A DNA stretch of 64,000 nucleotides from NCBI GenBank assembly GCA_029782365.1, contig JAKOUW010000076.1, positions 248,001 through 312,000 on the forward strand. Reading direction: 5' to 3'. Both the position numbers and the translations under genes were made by a program. Below are positions 55,948-64,000 of the stretch, in pieces. The notes under the pieces were generated by a model, which saw only the letters and a list, made by a program, of their open reading frames with translations, did not search any database and was not told where the DNA came from. Position 1 is the first letter of the stretch, and every line of letters starts with the position of its first letter. Source of the stretch: Chloroflexota bacterium (GTDB lineage Bacteria > Chloroflexota > Anaerolineae > Anaerolineales > UBA4823).

Positions 55948-55976
55948 ATTATACCATAAGGGATTTTATTGTACAA
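55948..55976 (-). promoter_or_regulatory. Promoter of tRNA-Thr
   Basis: Read leftward: TTGTAC (55976-55971), 17 bases, TATAAT (55953-55948), then 16 bases to the tRNA 5' end. Confidence 0.75.
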
Positions 55977-56025
55977 TTAAGACAACAATTTGAAATAAAG
56001 ACATAGTTTTATATTGACGGTAAGC

Positions 56026-57282
56026 ATGTCGAAATTAAATATAGCGATGTTGTCGTTCCACACCTGCCCTTTGGCCACTTTGGGAGGCAAAGATACGGGT
56101 GGCATGAATGTGTATGTCAGAGAAATCACACGCGAACTGGGTTTATCCGATGTTCATGTCGATGTATTCACGCGATCACAAGATGAACATGTGCCCCATG
56201 TTTTACACGATCTCGGGTTTGGCAACCGAGTTGTCCACATCCCAGCAGGCCCAGAAGAACCCCTGCCGAAGCAACACCTGGCGGAGTATATTCCAGAATT
56301 TGTGCAGGGGGTTTTAGCTTTCGCCGCCGCTAAAAATGTGCAATATGACTTGATTCACAGCCATTATTGGATGTCCGGCCTGGCTGCCCTGGAATTAAGG
56401 CGCACCTGGAATATTCCGGTTGTGCATATGTTTCACACGTTAGGGGTAATGAAGAATCGAGTGGCTCAAGCACCAGGTGAAATCGAGGGTGATTACCGCA
56501 TCGAAGGCGAGAGGAAGGTTATCGCCAACGCCGATCGAATCATCGCTGCCACGCCTGCCGAGCAGGTGCAACTGCAGTTCTTATACCAGGCTGATAGTAA
56601 AAAAATAACGGTTATCCCACCCGGTGTGGATACGTGCCACTTCTATCCCATTCCTCAAGATGAAGCGAAGGATTTCGTCAAGGTTATGCCATGCGATCGC
56701 ATGCTGCTGTTTGTCGGGCGTATTGAGCCTTTGAAAGGCCTGGATATCTTACTGCGTGCAATCGCTATCATGCGCGACCTGCGTCCGGATTTATCTTTCT
56801 GTCTTTCAATTATCGGTGGCGAACCAGACGCCAGCCCGAAAGAAATGTCTACAGAAATGGCGCGCATCCAGATGCTTCGAGTGCGGTATGGGCTGGAGGA
56901 CCTGGTAGCGATGTTGGGGAAACGCAGCCAGGATACACTGCCATATTACTATTCGGCTGCAGAAGCAGTAGTTGTGCCTTCCCATTATGAGTCATTTGGG
57001 ATGGTAGCCCTTGAGGCGATGGCTTGCGGAACGCCGGTTGTTGCCTCGGAAGTTGGTGGACTGGCGTTCCTGGTTCAGGATGGAATAACCGGTTATACAG
57101 TACCTGTTGGCGAACCGGAAGCATTGGCAGATCGGTTGATTGCTCTGCTGACCGATGCAGAGTTACACCAACGATTGGCGGTGCAGGCTGGTGAATATGC
57201 ACGTGATTATGCCTGGGAGAAGATTGTTCAACGCTTGACACAGGTATATGATGATCTGGTTTACCCAGGCCAGCGAACTTAG
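56026..57282 (+). CDS. GT4-family glycosyltransferase (MshA/sucrose-phosphate-synthase-like)
   Basis: ATG 56026 is used in place of a TTG at 56014. The 418-residue product starts with a GT-B Rossmann half (TGGMNVYVREITRELG, the donor-loop Gly pair of the MshA type) and has, in the second half, VIPPGVDTCHFYP, LLFVGRIEPLKGLDIL and the E-x7-E motif HYESFGMVALEAMACGTPVV (quoted in part). These fit retaining GT4 enzymes that use UDP- or GDP-sugars, such as MshA or sucrose-phosphate synthases. The acceptor is unknown, so no gene name is given. Confidence 0.85.
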   Translation: MSKLNIAMLSFHTCPLATLGGKDTGGMNVYVREITRELGLSDVHVDVFTRSQDEHVPHVLHDLGFGNRVVHIPAGPEEPLPKQHLAEYIPEFVQGVLAFAAAKNVQYDLIHSHYWMSGLAALELRRTWNIPVVHMFHTLGVMKNRVAQAPGEIEGDYRIEGERKVIANADRIIAATPAEQVQLQFLYQADSKKITVIPPGVDTCHFYPIPQDEAKDFVKVMPCDRMLLFVGRIEPLKGLDILLRAIAIMRDLRPDLSFCLSIIGGEPDASPKEMSTEMARIQMLRVRYGLEDLVAMLGKRSQDTLPYYYSAAEAVVVPSHYESFGMVALEAMACGTPVVASEVGGLAFLVQDGITGYTVPVGEPEALADRLIALLTDAELHQRLAVQAGEYARDYAWEKIVQRLTQVYDDLVYPGQRT

Positions 57283-57335
57283 GACCAACATCTTGACAGG
57301 CGAACGGCTGATATCCGATCTTTCGACCGAAACCT

Positions 57336-57902
57336 TCAATTAGCCGGCTTCCTGGCGATCAGGCGGGCTGTCGAACGGGGATGGGCCTCACCGTACCATC
57401 CCTCGACATATTCAATGATTCGTAAACCAGGAAAAGCTGAAACCAGCTCGCCTTTAGCGAGTAAATGGGCAGGGTTCAATCCGGGGTTTATCGCGTGTTG
57501 ATCTTCAAGTAAGGTTTCATAAAATAACAACCCACCTGGTTTCATCCATCTTTGTATGTGAGGCCATAAAGAACGATCAAGATAGAAGAAATTACAGACC
57601 ACATCGAATATTTCTACCGGAAATTCGACCCTTGTTAAATCGGCGACAAACACCATGAGGCCCGGATGTGATTTTAAGGCTTTCCGAACTGCGACTTCTG
57701 CAATGTCTACTCCAACCACTTTCAACCCCTGGGAGAGAAGAAAGCCGCCATTGCCTCCTAATCCCATGGCGATATCCAGGCCCAAACCCGTTTTCGGAAG
57801 TACATCAACATGAGAAGTCAGCCAGGTTCGAGCACTGGCGAAAGTTTGCCGGCTGTTTGTCGCGTAGCGAAGATTCCAACGATCTGCATCTATCAGAGAC
57901 AT
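57336..57902 (-). CDS. Class I SAM-dependent methyltransferase
   Basis: A 188-residue protein with the SAM-binding motif GLDIAMGLGGNGGFL, followed by LKVVGVDIAEVAV with the acidic residue that binds the ribose, and VVCNFFYLDRSLWPHI as the post-II/motif IV region. It resembles TehB/UbiE-type small-molecule methyltransferases. The target is unknown. It is divergent from yebC across about 220 bases. Confidence 0.82.
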   Translation of the reverse strand: MSLIDADRWNLRYATNSRQTFASARTWLTSHVDVLPKTGLGLDIAMGLGGNGGFLLSQGLKVVGVDIAEVAVRKALKSHPGLMVFVADLTRVEFPVEIFDVVCNFFYLDRSLWPHIQRWMKPGGLLFYETLLEDQHAINPGLNPAHLLAKGELVSAFPGLRIIEYVEGWYGEAHPRSTARLIARKPAN

Positions 57903-58030
57903 AGCGATTCCTTATAGATTATCCTACACTTTAACTGCCGTGTCTATTCATCAATCAGGGTGATTGTCTACGACCTTGTAAGAGCGCTGAAATCCCAATA
58001 AAAACCGCCTTATAAAAGCCAGCGAAGTGG

Positions 58031-58076
58031 TATAATTGGCCGCTTGTGGTGACGCCGCAAGCACTCATGGTATAAT
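58031..58076 (+). promoter_or_regulatory. Two candidate -10 elements upstream of yebC
   Basis: TATAAT occurs at 58031-58036 and again at 58071-58076, each preceded by GG (GTGGTATAAT, ATGGTATAAT). GCTTG and CAAGC (58043-58047 and 58058-58062) form a small stem between them. Clear -35 elements are not seen. Confidence 0.4.
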
Positions 58077-58121
58077 TTATCATCTCGACCAATCCCATTG
58101 GTACTTTATCAGGAGCTGGAT

Positions 58122-58877
58122 ATGTCTGGACATTCACATTGGGCAACCATTCGGCGCAAAAAAGGCGCCGCGGACGCGAAGAGGGGCCAGGTTTTTACTC
58201 GCCTGGCGCGTGAGATCGTTATCGCTGCACGAGAAGGCGGGGGGGATCCGGATTCGAATGTCAGCCTGGCTTTAGCTATCGAGCGAGCACGCGCTCAAAA
58301 TATGCCGAAAGAAAATATTCAACGAGCCATCATGCGTGGAACCGGAGAGAGCAAAGACGGTAATACGCTGGAGGAGTTGTACTATGAAGGTTACGCACCG
58401 CACGGTGTTGCGCTCATTTTGCAGGTTGTAACCGATAATCGCAACCGAACAATATCTGAACTACGACACGCAGTTTCTCGGGCGGGTGGAAACATGGCTG
58501 AATCGGGCGCGGTCAGCTGGCAGTTCAAAAAAGCGGCCGTTTTTTCCTTCCCGCTGGAAGGCCATGACGCCGATAAAATTTTCGAGCTTGCGGTGGAAGC
58601 CGGCGCAGACGATGTAACCTTCGATGACGGCGCAGTGGAGATTATCGGGCCGGTGGAGAGCTACAAGGAAATTTCAGTAGCGCTCCAGAAAGCAAAAATC
58701 GTGCCTGAAGAGGCGGGTTTGCGTATGTTACCGACCAATGAAGTCGACTTAGAGAATGACCAAATTATTCAGGTGCTAAAACTGGTTGAGACTCTTGAAG
58801 AATTGGACGACGTGCAAAACATTTATCACAATATGCGCGTCCCCGATTCCGTGTGGGCTCAACTCGAAGAAGCCTAG
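58122..58877 (+). CDS. yebC: YebC/PmpR-family transcription or translation factor
   Basis: ATG 58122 follows CAGGAGCTGGAT; the longer frame from 58098 is less likely. The 251-residue product begins MSGHSHWATIRRKKGAADAK and has the NMPKENIQRAIMRGTGE and VTDNRNRTISELRHAVSRAGG segments of the YebC family. These proteins bind DNA and, more recently, were linked to relief of ribosome stalling. YebC next to ruvC and ruvA is a common bacterial arrangement, here starting a rightward cluster. Confidence 0.95.
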   Translation: MSGHSHWATIRRKKGAADAKRGQVFTRLAREIVIAAREGGGDPDSNVSLALAIERARAQNMPKENIQRAIMRGTGESKDGNTLEELYYEGYAPHGVALILQVVTDNRNRTISELRHAVSRAGGNMAESGAVSWQFKKAAVFSFPLEGHDADKIFELAVEAGADDVTFDDGAVEIIGPVESYKEISVALQKAKIVPEEAGLRMLPTNEVDLENDQIIQVLKLVETLEELDDVQNIYHNMRVPDSVWAQLEEA

Positions 58878-58881
58878 GCGG

Positions 58882-59385
58882 ATGCTGGCCCTGGGAATAG
58901 ATCCTGGAACGGCCACAACCGGTTATGGTTTGGTGCGCGAGGAACAAGACGGCAGCCTGACCGCTGTGGAATTTGGTGTTATTCAAACGGCCCCAGGCAT
59001 AGCGATGCCGGACCGCCTGGTTGAATTATTCAATCAGCTTGAAAAAATTCTTAGTCTCCACCATCCAGATTCAGGGGCGGTGGAGAAGTTATATTTTGCG
59101 CGCAATGTAACCACTGCCATGACTGTAGGCCAGGCCAGAGGCGTCATTTTATTAGCTTTGGCGCGCAATAAGATTCGCGTAGGGGAGTACACTCCCTTGG
59201 AAGTAAAGCAGTCTGTAGTTGGTTATGGGAAGGCGGAAAAAAAGCAGGTACAGCTAATGGTGCAGGCGTTACTGGGCTTGAAATCAATGCCGAAACCCGA
59301 TGATGCGGCTGATGCCCTGGCGGTTGCGATCTGTCACATTCATTTCGCAAAGCTTCACCAATTGATAGAAGAACAAGAGAAATGA
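58882..59385 (+). CDS. ruvC: Holliday junction endonuclease RuvC
   Basis: ATG 58882 lies 4 bases after the yebC stop. The 167-residue product has the catalytic acidic set: Asp in LALGIDPGTATTGYG, Glu in VEKLYFARNVTTAM, and the Asp pair in KPDDAADALAVAICH. It is the usual length for RuvC. The enzyme resolves four-way junctions as a dimer with RuvAB. It overlaps the methyltransferase gene by 4 bases. Confidence 0.95.
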   Translation: MLALGIDPGTATTGYGLVREEQDGSLTAVEFGVIQTAPGIAMPDRLVELFNQLEKILSLHHPDSGAVEKLYFARNVTTAMTVGQARGVILLALARNKIRVGEYTPLEVKQSVVGYGKAEKKQVQLMVQALLGLKSMPKPDDAADALAVAICHIHFAKLHQLIEEQEK

Positions 59386-60281
59386 GCCTTCCGTCAATAA
59401 AATTGTTGTCAGCAGATGACTGGCATGACTATGAGCTTCTCGACAGTGGAGAAGGTTCGAAATTAGAGCGATTCGGCCCCTATATTTTTGTTCGGCCCGA
59501 GCACCAAGCAGTTTGGTCGCGCAAATTGAACAACGAGCGATGGAATTCTGCCCATGCAATATTTCAGGCAACAGCGGGAGAAGAAACAGGGGGAAAATGG
59601 CATGTTCGGCGCGAGGTACCAGAAACATGGCCAATGCGCTACAAGCAAATAAAATTCTCTGCGCATTTCACAAACTCTCGACACCTTGGAGTTTTTCCTG
59701 AACAAGCGGTTCATTGGGATTGGATCACCGAACGAATCCGCCAGGCAAATCGGCCTGTGCGTGTCTTGAATTTATTCGGTTATACAGGCGCTGCGTCTCT
59801 GGCCGCCGCTGCCGCCGGGGCTCAGGTCACTCATGTGGATGCTGCTAAAAAATCGGTGACGTGGGCGCACGAAAACTTGGTACTGTCAGGGCTCGACCGG
59901 CAATCAATCCGTTGGATCGTGGACGATGCATTGAAATTTGTCGAGCGAGAAGCAAAACGAGGTTCATTCTATGATGGCATTATCCTTGACCCGCCGAAAT
60001 TTGGCCGGGGTCCGCAAGGAGAAGTGTGGGAATTCTTCGATTTGCTGCCCCGACTGTTACAATCATGTAAATCACTGATGCAGCCGAATCCGCTCTTTTT
60101 AGCATTGACTGCTTATGCAATTAGGGCGTCAGCATTGAGTCTTTATTTTCTCATGGATGATCTATTCAAAAATCAGCAAGGCAATACGGATTGTGGTGAA
60201 TTAGTAATTCAAGAGACAAACAGGCAGAGAGTGATCTCTCTGGCGATATTCGCTCGGTGGTCGGCTGAATTGAATAATTAG
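59382..60281 (+). CDS. RlmI-like class I SAM methyltransferase
   Basis: A 299-residue protein whose C-terminal half has the RlmI/RlmK-type methyltransferase core: LNLFGYTGAASLAAAAAGA, VTHVDAAKKSVTWAHENL, and the target motif IILDPPKFGRGPQGE. RlmI methylates C5 of a 23S rRNA cytidine. A full PUA-like N-terminal domain of RlmI is not obvious, and the product is shorter than RlmI (about 396), so it is better described as RlmI-like. It sits inside the ruvC-ruvA pair, overlapping ruvC by 4 bases. Confidence 0.8.
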   Translation: MSLPSIKLLSADDWHDYELLDSGEGSKLERFGPYIFVRPEHQAVWSRKLNNERWNSAHAIFQATAGEETGGKWHVRREVPETWPMRYKQIKFSAHFTNSRHLGVFPEQAVHWDWITERIRQANRPVRVLNLFGYTGAASLAAAAAGAQVTHVDAAKKSVTWAHENLVLSGLDRQSIRWIVDDALKFVEREAKRGSFYDGIILDPPKFGRGPQGEVWEFFDLLPRLLQSCKSLMQPNPLFLALTAYAIRASALSLYFLMDDLFKNQQGNTDCGELVIQETNRQRVISLAIFARWSAELNN

Positions 60282-60290
60282 GAAAATGTT

Positions 60291-60869
60291 ATGATCGCAA
60301 GTGTTAGAGGAAAAGTTTTGTCAACCGGTCATGAAGGCATCGTGATTGAAATCGGCGGCGTAGGTTTGTTGGTGGCAGTGCCAGCCGGTTTGAAGGATCG
60401 GCTGCATCCAGGTGAACCCATATTTCTCCACACGCATCTGGTTGTCCGACAGGATATATTAGCTTTATATGGTTTTGAAACGGCTGAGAGCAAGGAATAT
60501 TTCAACCTGTTATTGAGCGTGGATGGAATTGGCCCGAAATTGGCTCTTGGGATTCTTTCGGTAATGACGCCAGACGCCATTCGCAGAGCCGTGTTCAACG
60601 AACAGCCCGATGTGTTTACCAGGGTGCCTGGGGTTGGCAAGAAAACATCTCAAAAAATCTTGCTGTACCTTCAAGATCGTGTTGGGAAAATGGATGGTCT
60701 GGAGGGAGTTGCTGCTATCAGCGACAGCGAGACTGAATTGCTCGAAGCGTTAACCTCTTTGGGTTACAGTGTCGTGGAGGCTCAGGCAGCTTTGCAGGCA
60801 ATTCCCCGAGAAGCACCCAAGGATATTGAAACACGCCTGCGGCTTGCCTTGCAGTATTTTTCCAGGTGA
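60291..60869 (+). CDS. ruvA: Holliday junction DNA helicase subunit RuvA
   Basis: A 192-residue protein of standard length. Domain I begins MIASVRGKVLSTG, domain II has two helix-hairpin-helix motifs (LLSVDGIGPKLALGIL and FTRVPGVGKKTSQKIL), and domain III ends with the DIETRLRLALQYF helix that contacts RuvB. It binds four-way junctions as a tetramer. No ruvB follows; proC does. Confidence 0.95.
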   Translation: MIASVRGKVLSTGHEGIVIEIGGVGLLVAVPAGLKDRLHPGEPIFLHTHLVVRQDILALYGFETAESKEYFNLLLSVDGIGPKLALGILSVMTPDAIRRAVFNEQPDVFTRVPGVGKKTSQKILLYLQDRVGKMDGLEGVAAISDSETELLEALTSLGYSVVEAQAALQAIPREAPKDIETRLRLALQYFSR

Positions 60870-60878
60870 GGATGTATT

Positions 60879-61739
60879 ATGTTGGATCAAGAAATTGTGT
60901 TCATTGGACCAGGGGTGATGGCCGAAGGGATTATTTCTGCTCTGATTCGAAAGAAGGTGGCAAAGCCACAGCATATTCGTGTCGGTGGGCCGAGACCGGA
61001 GCGCGGCGCGGAACTTGAAAAGAAATATTCGATAAAATATTTCATTGATAACACAGAAGCAGCCCGATCGGCGGACGTGATTATACTCTCAGTTAAACCA
61101 CAGCGCCTGGATAAGGTGATGTCTGTTCTCAAAGGTCAGCTCAAACCAGAAGCCCTGGTTCTCTCCATTGTTGCTGGGGCGACTCTGTCGAAACTAACGC
61201 ATGGTTTGAGTCACAAACGAGTTGTGCGGTCAATGCCGAATACGCCAGCGCAGATCGGCATGGGCATTACGGTTTGGACTGCTGGGACCGAAGTTAGCGA
61301 GGAGCAACTTGACGTTGCCAGGCAGATCCTGGAAGCGATGGGCGACCAGGTATTTGTTGAAGATGAAAATTACCTGGATATGGCTACCGCGCTGTCAGGT
61401 ACGGGACCAGCGTATGTTTTCTTATTTATGGAAGCGATGGTGGATGCCGGCGTTCATCTTGGATTTCCGCGTAGAATTTCTGAGCAACTTGTCATCCAAA
61501 CCGTGCGAGGTTCTGTTGAATATTACCTACAACGGGCCGATCCGGTACACCTGGCAAAGCTTAGGAACGATGTGACCTCCCCTGGAGGAACAACCGCTGC
61601 AGCGCTGTATTTTTTGGAGAAAGCTGGTTTCCGGACGGCTCTAAGCCGAGCTGTATGGGCGGCTTATGAACGCAGCCGCGAATTGGGTCGCGGTGGAAAA
61701 AGCCACAACCCCGAGAACAAAGAGGACGGCGCGGATTGA
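60879..61739 (+). CDS. proC: Pyrroline-5-carboxylate reductase
   Basis: A 286-residue protein with the N-terminal Rossmann motif FIGPGVMAEGIISALI, SMPNTPAQIGMGITVW, and the C-terminal family signature ALSGTGPAYVFLFMEAM with DVTSPGGTTAAAL. It reduces pyrroline-5-carboxylate to proline with NAD(P)H. Nine bases separate it from ruvA, so it is probably in the same operon. Confidence 0.95.
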   Translation: MLDQEIVFIGPGVMAEGIISALIRKKVAKPQHIRVGGPRPERGAELEKKYSIKYFIDNTEAARSADVIILSVKPQRLDKVMSVLKGQLKPEALVLSIVAGATLSKLTHGLSHKRVVRSMPNTPAQIGMGITVWTAGTEVSEEQLDVARQILEAMGDQVFVEDENYLDMATALSGTGPAYVFLFMEAMVDAGVHLGFPRRISEQLVIQTVRGSVEYYLQRADPVHLAKLRNDVTSPGGTTAAALYFLEKAGFRTALSRAVWAAYERSRELGRGGKSHNPENKEDGAD

Positions 61740-61742
61740 TGT

Positions 61743-62570
61743 TTATATCATGAAATCTTCCCCGCTCCATACGCCATTTTCTGAGAGATGAGGGCGAGGA
61801 AGATGGGTTTCATGACCTTCTAAGCGTTGTTCAAGATATTCAACCCGCTGCATTAAACTGGAAAGTGCAACGCCGACCGTGTCTGGCAATGTGGTGTGAT
61901 TTAAGTCGGGTTTATCGGTTGCGCGATGGGGTTTGCTTTTTACCACAACCTGACCTGGCACTCCAACCACCACAGAATTGGCAGGCACCGATTTCACCAC
62001 TACGGCGTTTGCACCGATGCGGCTGTCAGCTTCAATGGTTATTGCGCCAAGTACCTTGGCTCCAGCACCAACCACAACACGGTCGCCCAAGGTGGGGTGT
62101 CGTTTTCCCTTGTTAAGGCTGGTTCCTCCCAAGGTGACCCCATGATAAAGCGTCACATCCGCGCCGATTTCCGCTGTTTCCCCAATTACCACTCCCATAC
62201 CATGATCGATAAAGAAGCGGGGCCCGATCACCGCACCTGGATGAATTTCGATACCTGTGATGCCGCGCAGCAATTGAGAGATCCAACGACCCAAAAATTT
62301 TAGTTCGTGTGTCCACAGCCAATGAGTCAAACGATGCCCCCATATGGCATGCAATCCCGGATATAGTAAAGCGATTTCTACCCAACTGCGAGCGGCTGGA
62401 TCACGTTCCAGAACTGCATCGATATCCTCTTGTGCTCGCCGTGTCTCATTCCAAATAGATAAGAACGGACGACGTAGCTCTAAGGTAATATATTTGATTA
62501 CTTTTTTACCTGGCTTGCCGGTTGGGGCAACTGTATCTGGAATTGGCTTGGTTACTGGTAAATCTGCCAT
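61743..62570 (-). CDS. cysE: Serine O-acetyltransferase
   Basis: A 275-residue protein. After an N-terminal helical region ([19 protein letters not shown]) comes a left-handed parallel beta helix of hexapeptide repeats with the catalytic His in [14 protein letters not shown] and the [10 protein letters not shown] turn of bacterial CysE. It makes O-acetylserine from serine and acetyl-CoA, the carbon acceptor for sulfide. A C-terminal tail of about 60 residues extends beyond the family core. It is convergent with proC. AGGAG lies at 62577-62581 upstream, and its leader can fold into several hairpins. Confidence 0.92.
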   Translation of the reverse strand: MADLPVTKPIPDTVAPTGKPGKKVIKYITLELRRPFLSIWNETRRAQEDIDAVLERDPAARSWVEIALLYPGLHAIWGHRLTHWLWTHELKFLGRWISQLLRGITGIEIHPGAVIGPRFFIDHGMGVVIGETAEIGADVTLYHGVTLGGTSLNKGKRHPTLGDRVVVGAGAKVLGAITIEADSRIGANAVVVKSVPANSVVVGVPGQVVVKSKPHRATDKPDLNHTTLPDTVGVALSSLMQRVEYLEQRLEGHETHLPRPHLSENGVWSGEDFMI

Positions 62571-62589
62571 AACGATCTCCTGAAACGAA

Positions 62590-62743
62590 ACGCAGCGCTC
62601 TCAGAATGAGGCGCTGCGCAAAACGACAATCTCTAAAATAGACGGACAGGCCTCACATAAATACTTGCATGCGGGAAACTGTCCGCCGACCGAAATCAGG
62701 TGTTTATCTCACGTGAGTGGGCGGTGAAGCAGTTCCCGCCCAC
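62590..62743 (-). ncRNA. Candidate structured leader of cysE or stand-alone RNA
   Basis: The gap 62571-62943 contains no gene. Three stems are exact: 62591-62598/62611-62618, 62643-62649/62679-62685 and 62717-62724/62736-62743. A fourth pairing, 62671-62681 with 62730-62739, cannot form at the same time as the last two. Read leftward, the stem nearest cysE is followed by TTTCGTTTC, weakly terminator-like. No T-box or SAM-riboswitch motif is seen. The rest of the gap (62744-62943) holds a 9-bp inverted repeat at 62830-62838/62870-62878 and the ribosome site of the M42 gene. Confidence 0.35.
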
Positions 62744-62943
62744 AACAGGAGCAAAAAGAATGCTTAAACATGAGATTATTTTACGATTTATGACCTTATT
62801 CGTCAAGTGTTGCTTTTGATTTGAACAGAAACTTCACAGAGACGAAAACCCCGTTTGGCGTGATGCGGTTGTGAAGTTCTGGACAAGATAGCCTATTTCA
62901 GGTATCATTTGTGCGCTTTATTCTCCAACCAGGAAAGGTGTGG

Positions 62944-64000
62944 ATGGATTCTACATTTAATTTGCTGAAAAACCTGACAGAAGCGAATGGAGTTTCTGGT
63001 TTCGAGGCTCCAATCCGAGCAGTGGTACGCGAGTATTTCAAAGATCTGGGTGAGTTAACCCAGGATAAAATAGGAAGCTTGATCTGCAAAAAAACTGGAT
63101 CTGTTTCTTCGCCGCGTGTCATGTTAGCCGGGCACATGGATGAAATCGGATTCCTGGTCAAACAAATCACGAAAGATGGTTTTATCAAATTTATCCCCTT
63201 AGGCGGATGGTTTGACCAGGTTATGTTAGGCCACCGAGTTGTAATTCAAACCAAAAAAGGGGATGTGGTTGGTGTATTAGGCGCTAAGCCACCGCACCTG
63301 ATCTCTGCAGACGAGCGCAGTAAGATGGTGCCAAAGAAAGATATGTACATTGACATCGGTGCAACAAGCCTGGAGGAAGTAGAAGCAGCAGGTGTCCAGT
63401 TGGGGGATCCGATCGTTCCCCGCGCAGACTTTCTGCCTCTGGCGAATGGAAAAACTTATATGTCAAAGGCGTTTGATGACCGTGTTGGGGTCGCATTAGT
63501 GGTGTCAGCTTTGCAAGAATTGCAAAGATTAGATCACCCAAACACTGTTTTCGGCGCAGCCACAGTTATGGAGGAGGTTGGTTTACGCGGCGCGACAACT
63601 TCTGTGCGTGTGGTTGATCCGGATGTGGCGATTGTTTTGGAATCGGATATCGCAGGAGATGTTCCGGGGATTAAACCGGAAGAATCATCCATTAAACTTG
63701 GCGCTGGGCCGACGATCCTGATTTATGAGGCGCGCACAATACCCAATTCAAAACTGCGCGATATGGCAATTGAGACCGCGAAAGCAGAAGGAATCCGGTA
63801 TCAGATTTCGAATGTAGAGGCAGGCGGCACTGATGCGGGCGCTATTCACCTTCATGGAATTGGCGTGCCATCGATTGTTTTGGGAGTAGCTGCACGGCAT
63901 ATCCATTCGCACAGCTCAATCATCCACCGAGATGATTACGATCAAGCAGTAAAATTATTGGTGGCGTTGGTTCGGAAGTTAGATGCGCCAACTGTGGCTA
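62944..64000 (+). CDS. M42-family aminopeptidase (3' end outside window)
   Basis: ATG 62944 follows CCAGGAAAGGTGTGG. The frame stays open to the window end, giving 352 residues, close to the family length of about 350-360, so only a few residues should be missing. Metal and catalytic residues of M42 are visible: His and Asp in LAGHMDEIGF, Asp in SKAFDDRVG, the Glu pair in TVMEEVGLRGA, Asp in LESDIAGD and His in IHSHSSIIH. These enzymes form large tetrahedral cytoplasmic complexes and trim N-terminal residues from peptides. Confidence 0.93.
   Translation, partial: MDSTFNLLKNLTEANGVSGFEAPIRAVVREYFKDLGELTQDKIGSLICKKTGSVSSPRVMLAGHMDEIGFLVKQITKDGFIKFIPLGGWFDQVMLGHRVVIQTKKGDVVGVLGAKPPHLISADERSKMVPKKDMYIDIGATSLEEVEAAGVQLGDPIVPRADFLPLANGKTYMSKAFDDRVGVALVVSALQELQRLDHPNTVFGAATVMEEVGLRGATTSVRVVDPDVAIVLESDIAGDVPGIKPEESSIKLGAGPTILIYEARTIPNSKLRDMAIETAKAEGIRYQISNVEAGGTDAGAIHLHGIGVPSIVLGVAARHIHSHSSIIHRDDYDQAVKLLVALVRKLDAPTVA

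Noticed and set aside
55811..62618. Shared GCAGCGC/GCGCTGC stems at the tRNA terminator and the cysE leader as a repeat family
   Set aside because: Only two instances, loops and flanks differ; short GC stems of this kind are expected by chance.
62571..62743. T-box riboswitch for cysteine upstream of cysE
   Set aside because: The conserved T-box sequence (UGGNACCGCG type) is absent on the leader strand, so that class is not supported.

Overview
The window reads as a piece of a Chloroflexota genome, most likely class Anaerolineae. This is inferred from gene style and not from a marker gene: many lipoproteins, long family-1 ABC sugar operons, a STAND/WD40 giant protein, archaeal-type ProRS, an aldehyde:ferredoxin oxidoreductase, and a ruvC/ruvA neighbourhood mixed with other genes. 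Coding density is high, base composition is even and close to 50% GC, and I see no insertion sequence, prophage, CRISPR array or rRNA. One tRNA (Thr-CGT) is present.

Positions 1-15045 hold a long rightward carbohydrate locus. It starts with the 3' part of a secreted GH30 glycosidase carrying a C-terminal beta-sandwich-like module. A lipoprotein follows that carries five copies of the same module. Next come a Tat/lipobox solute-binding protein, two MalF/MalG-like permeases and three separate MalK-like ATPases. Interleaved or following are a small membrane protein, a PfkB sugar kinase, a GH4 glycosidase and a YwaF-like membrane protein. Strong hairpins lie after each of the first three genes. 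The logic is capture and cleavage of a beta-glycan outside, ABC import of the products, and hydrolysis plus phosphorylation inside.

Positions 15100-21460 hold an anchored cyclophilin, an amidohydrolase, an FHA protein, an NHL-repeat lipoprotein and a GH3 beta-glucosidase. Positions 21459-24812 are a leftward sulfate-activation operon, cysC-cysD-cysN, in which the CysN C-terminus is a relic APS-kinase domain without a P-loop. Positions 24914-33527 carry an S10 peptidase, a MATE transporter with a transglutaminase-like partner, an M20 amidohydrolase and a three-gene ABC-2 exporter.

Positions 33694-44182 hold an AOR-family oxidoreductase overlapping a NAD(P)HX repair enzyme, then a 1655-residue protein that fuses a trypsin-like fold lacking its catalytic His and Ser, an NB-ARC/STAND ATPase and about 21 WD40 repeats. 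After it, behind its own promoter, come two tandem DUF970 (PII-like, c-di-AMP receptor family) genes, the first degenerate, and an MFS transporter. A membrane protein at 44279 has a consensus promoter whose spacer carries a LexA-like palindrome.

Positions 45032-64000 are mainly housekeeping: amidase, HEAT-like protein, ProRS, LOG-family protein, MazG-like pyrophosphohydrolase, YkgJ cysteine cluster protein, DDAH-like hydrolase, paired lipoproteins, M20 dipeptidase, VTT membrane protein, cyclophilin, uridine kinase, tRNA-Thr, GT4 glycosyltransferase, two methyltransferases, YebC, RuvC, RuvA, ProC, CysE and an M42 peptidase cut by the window end. The cysE upstream region can form several competing RNA structures.
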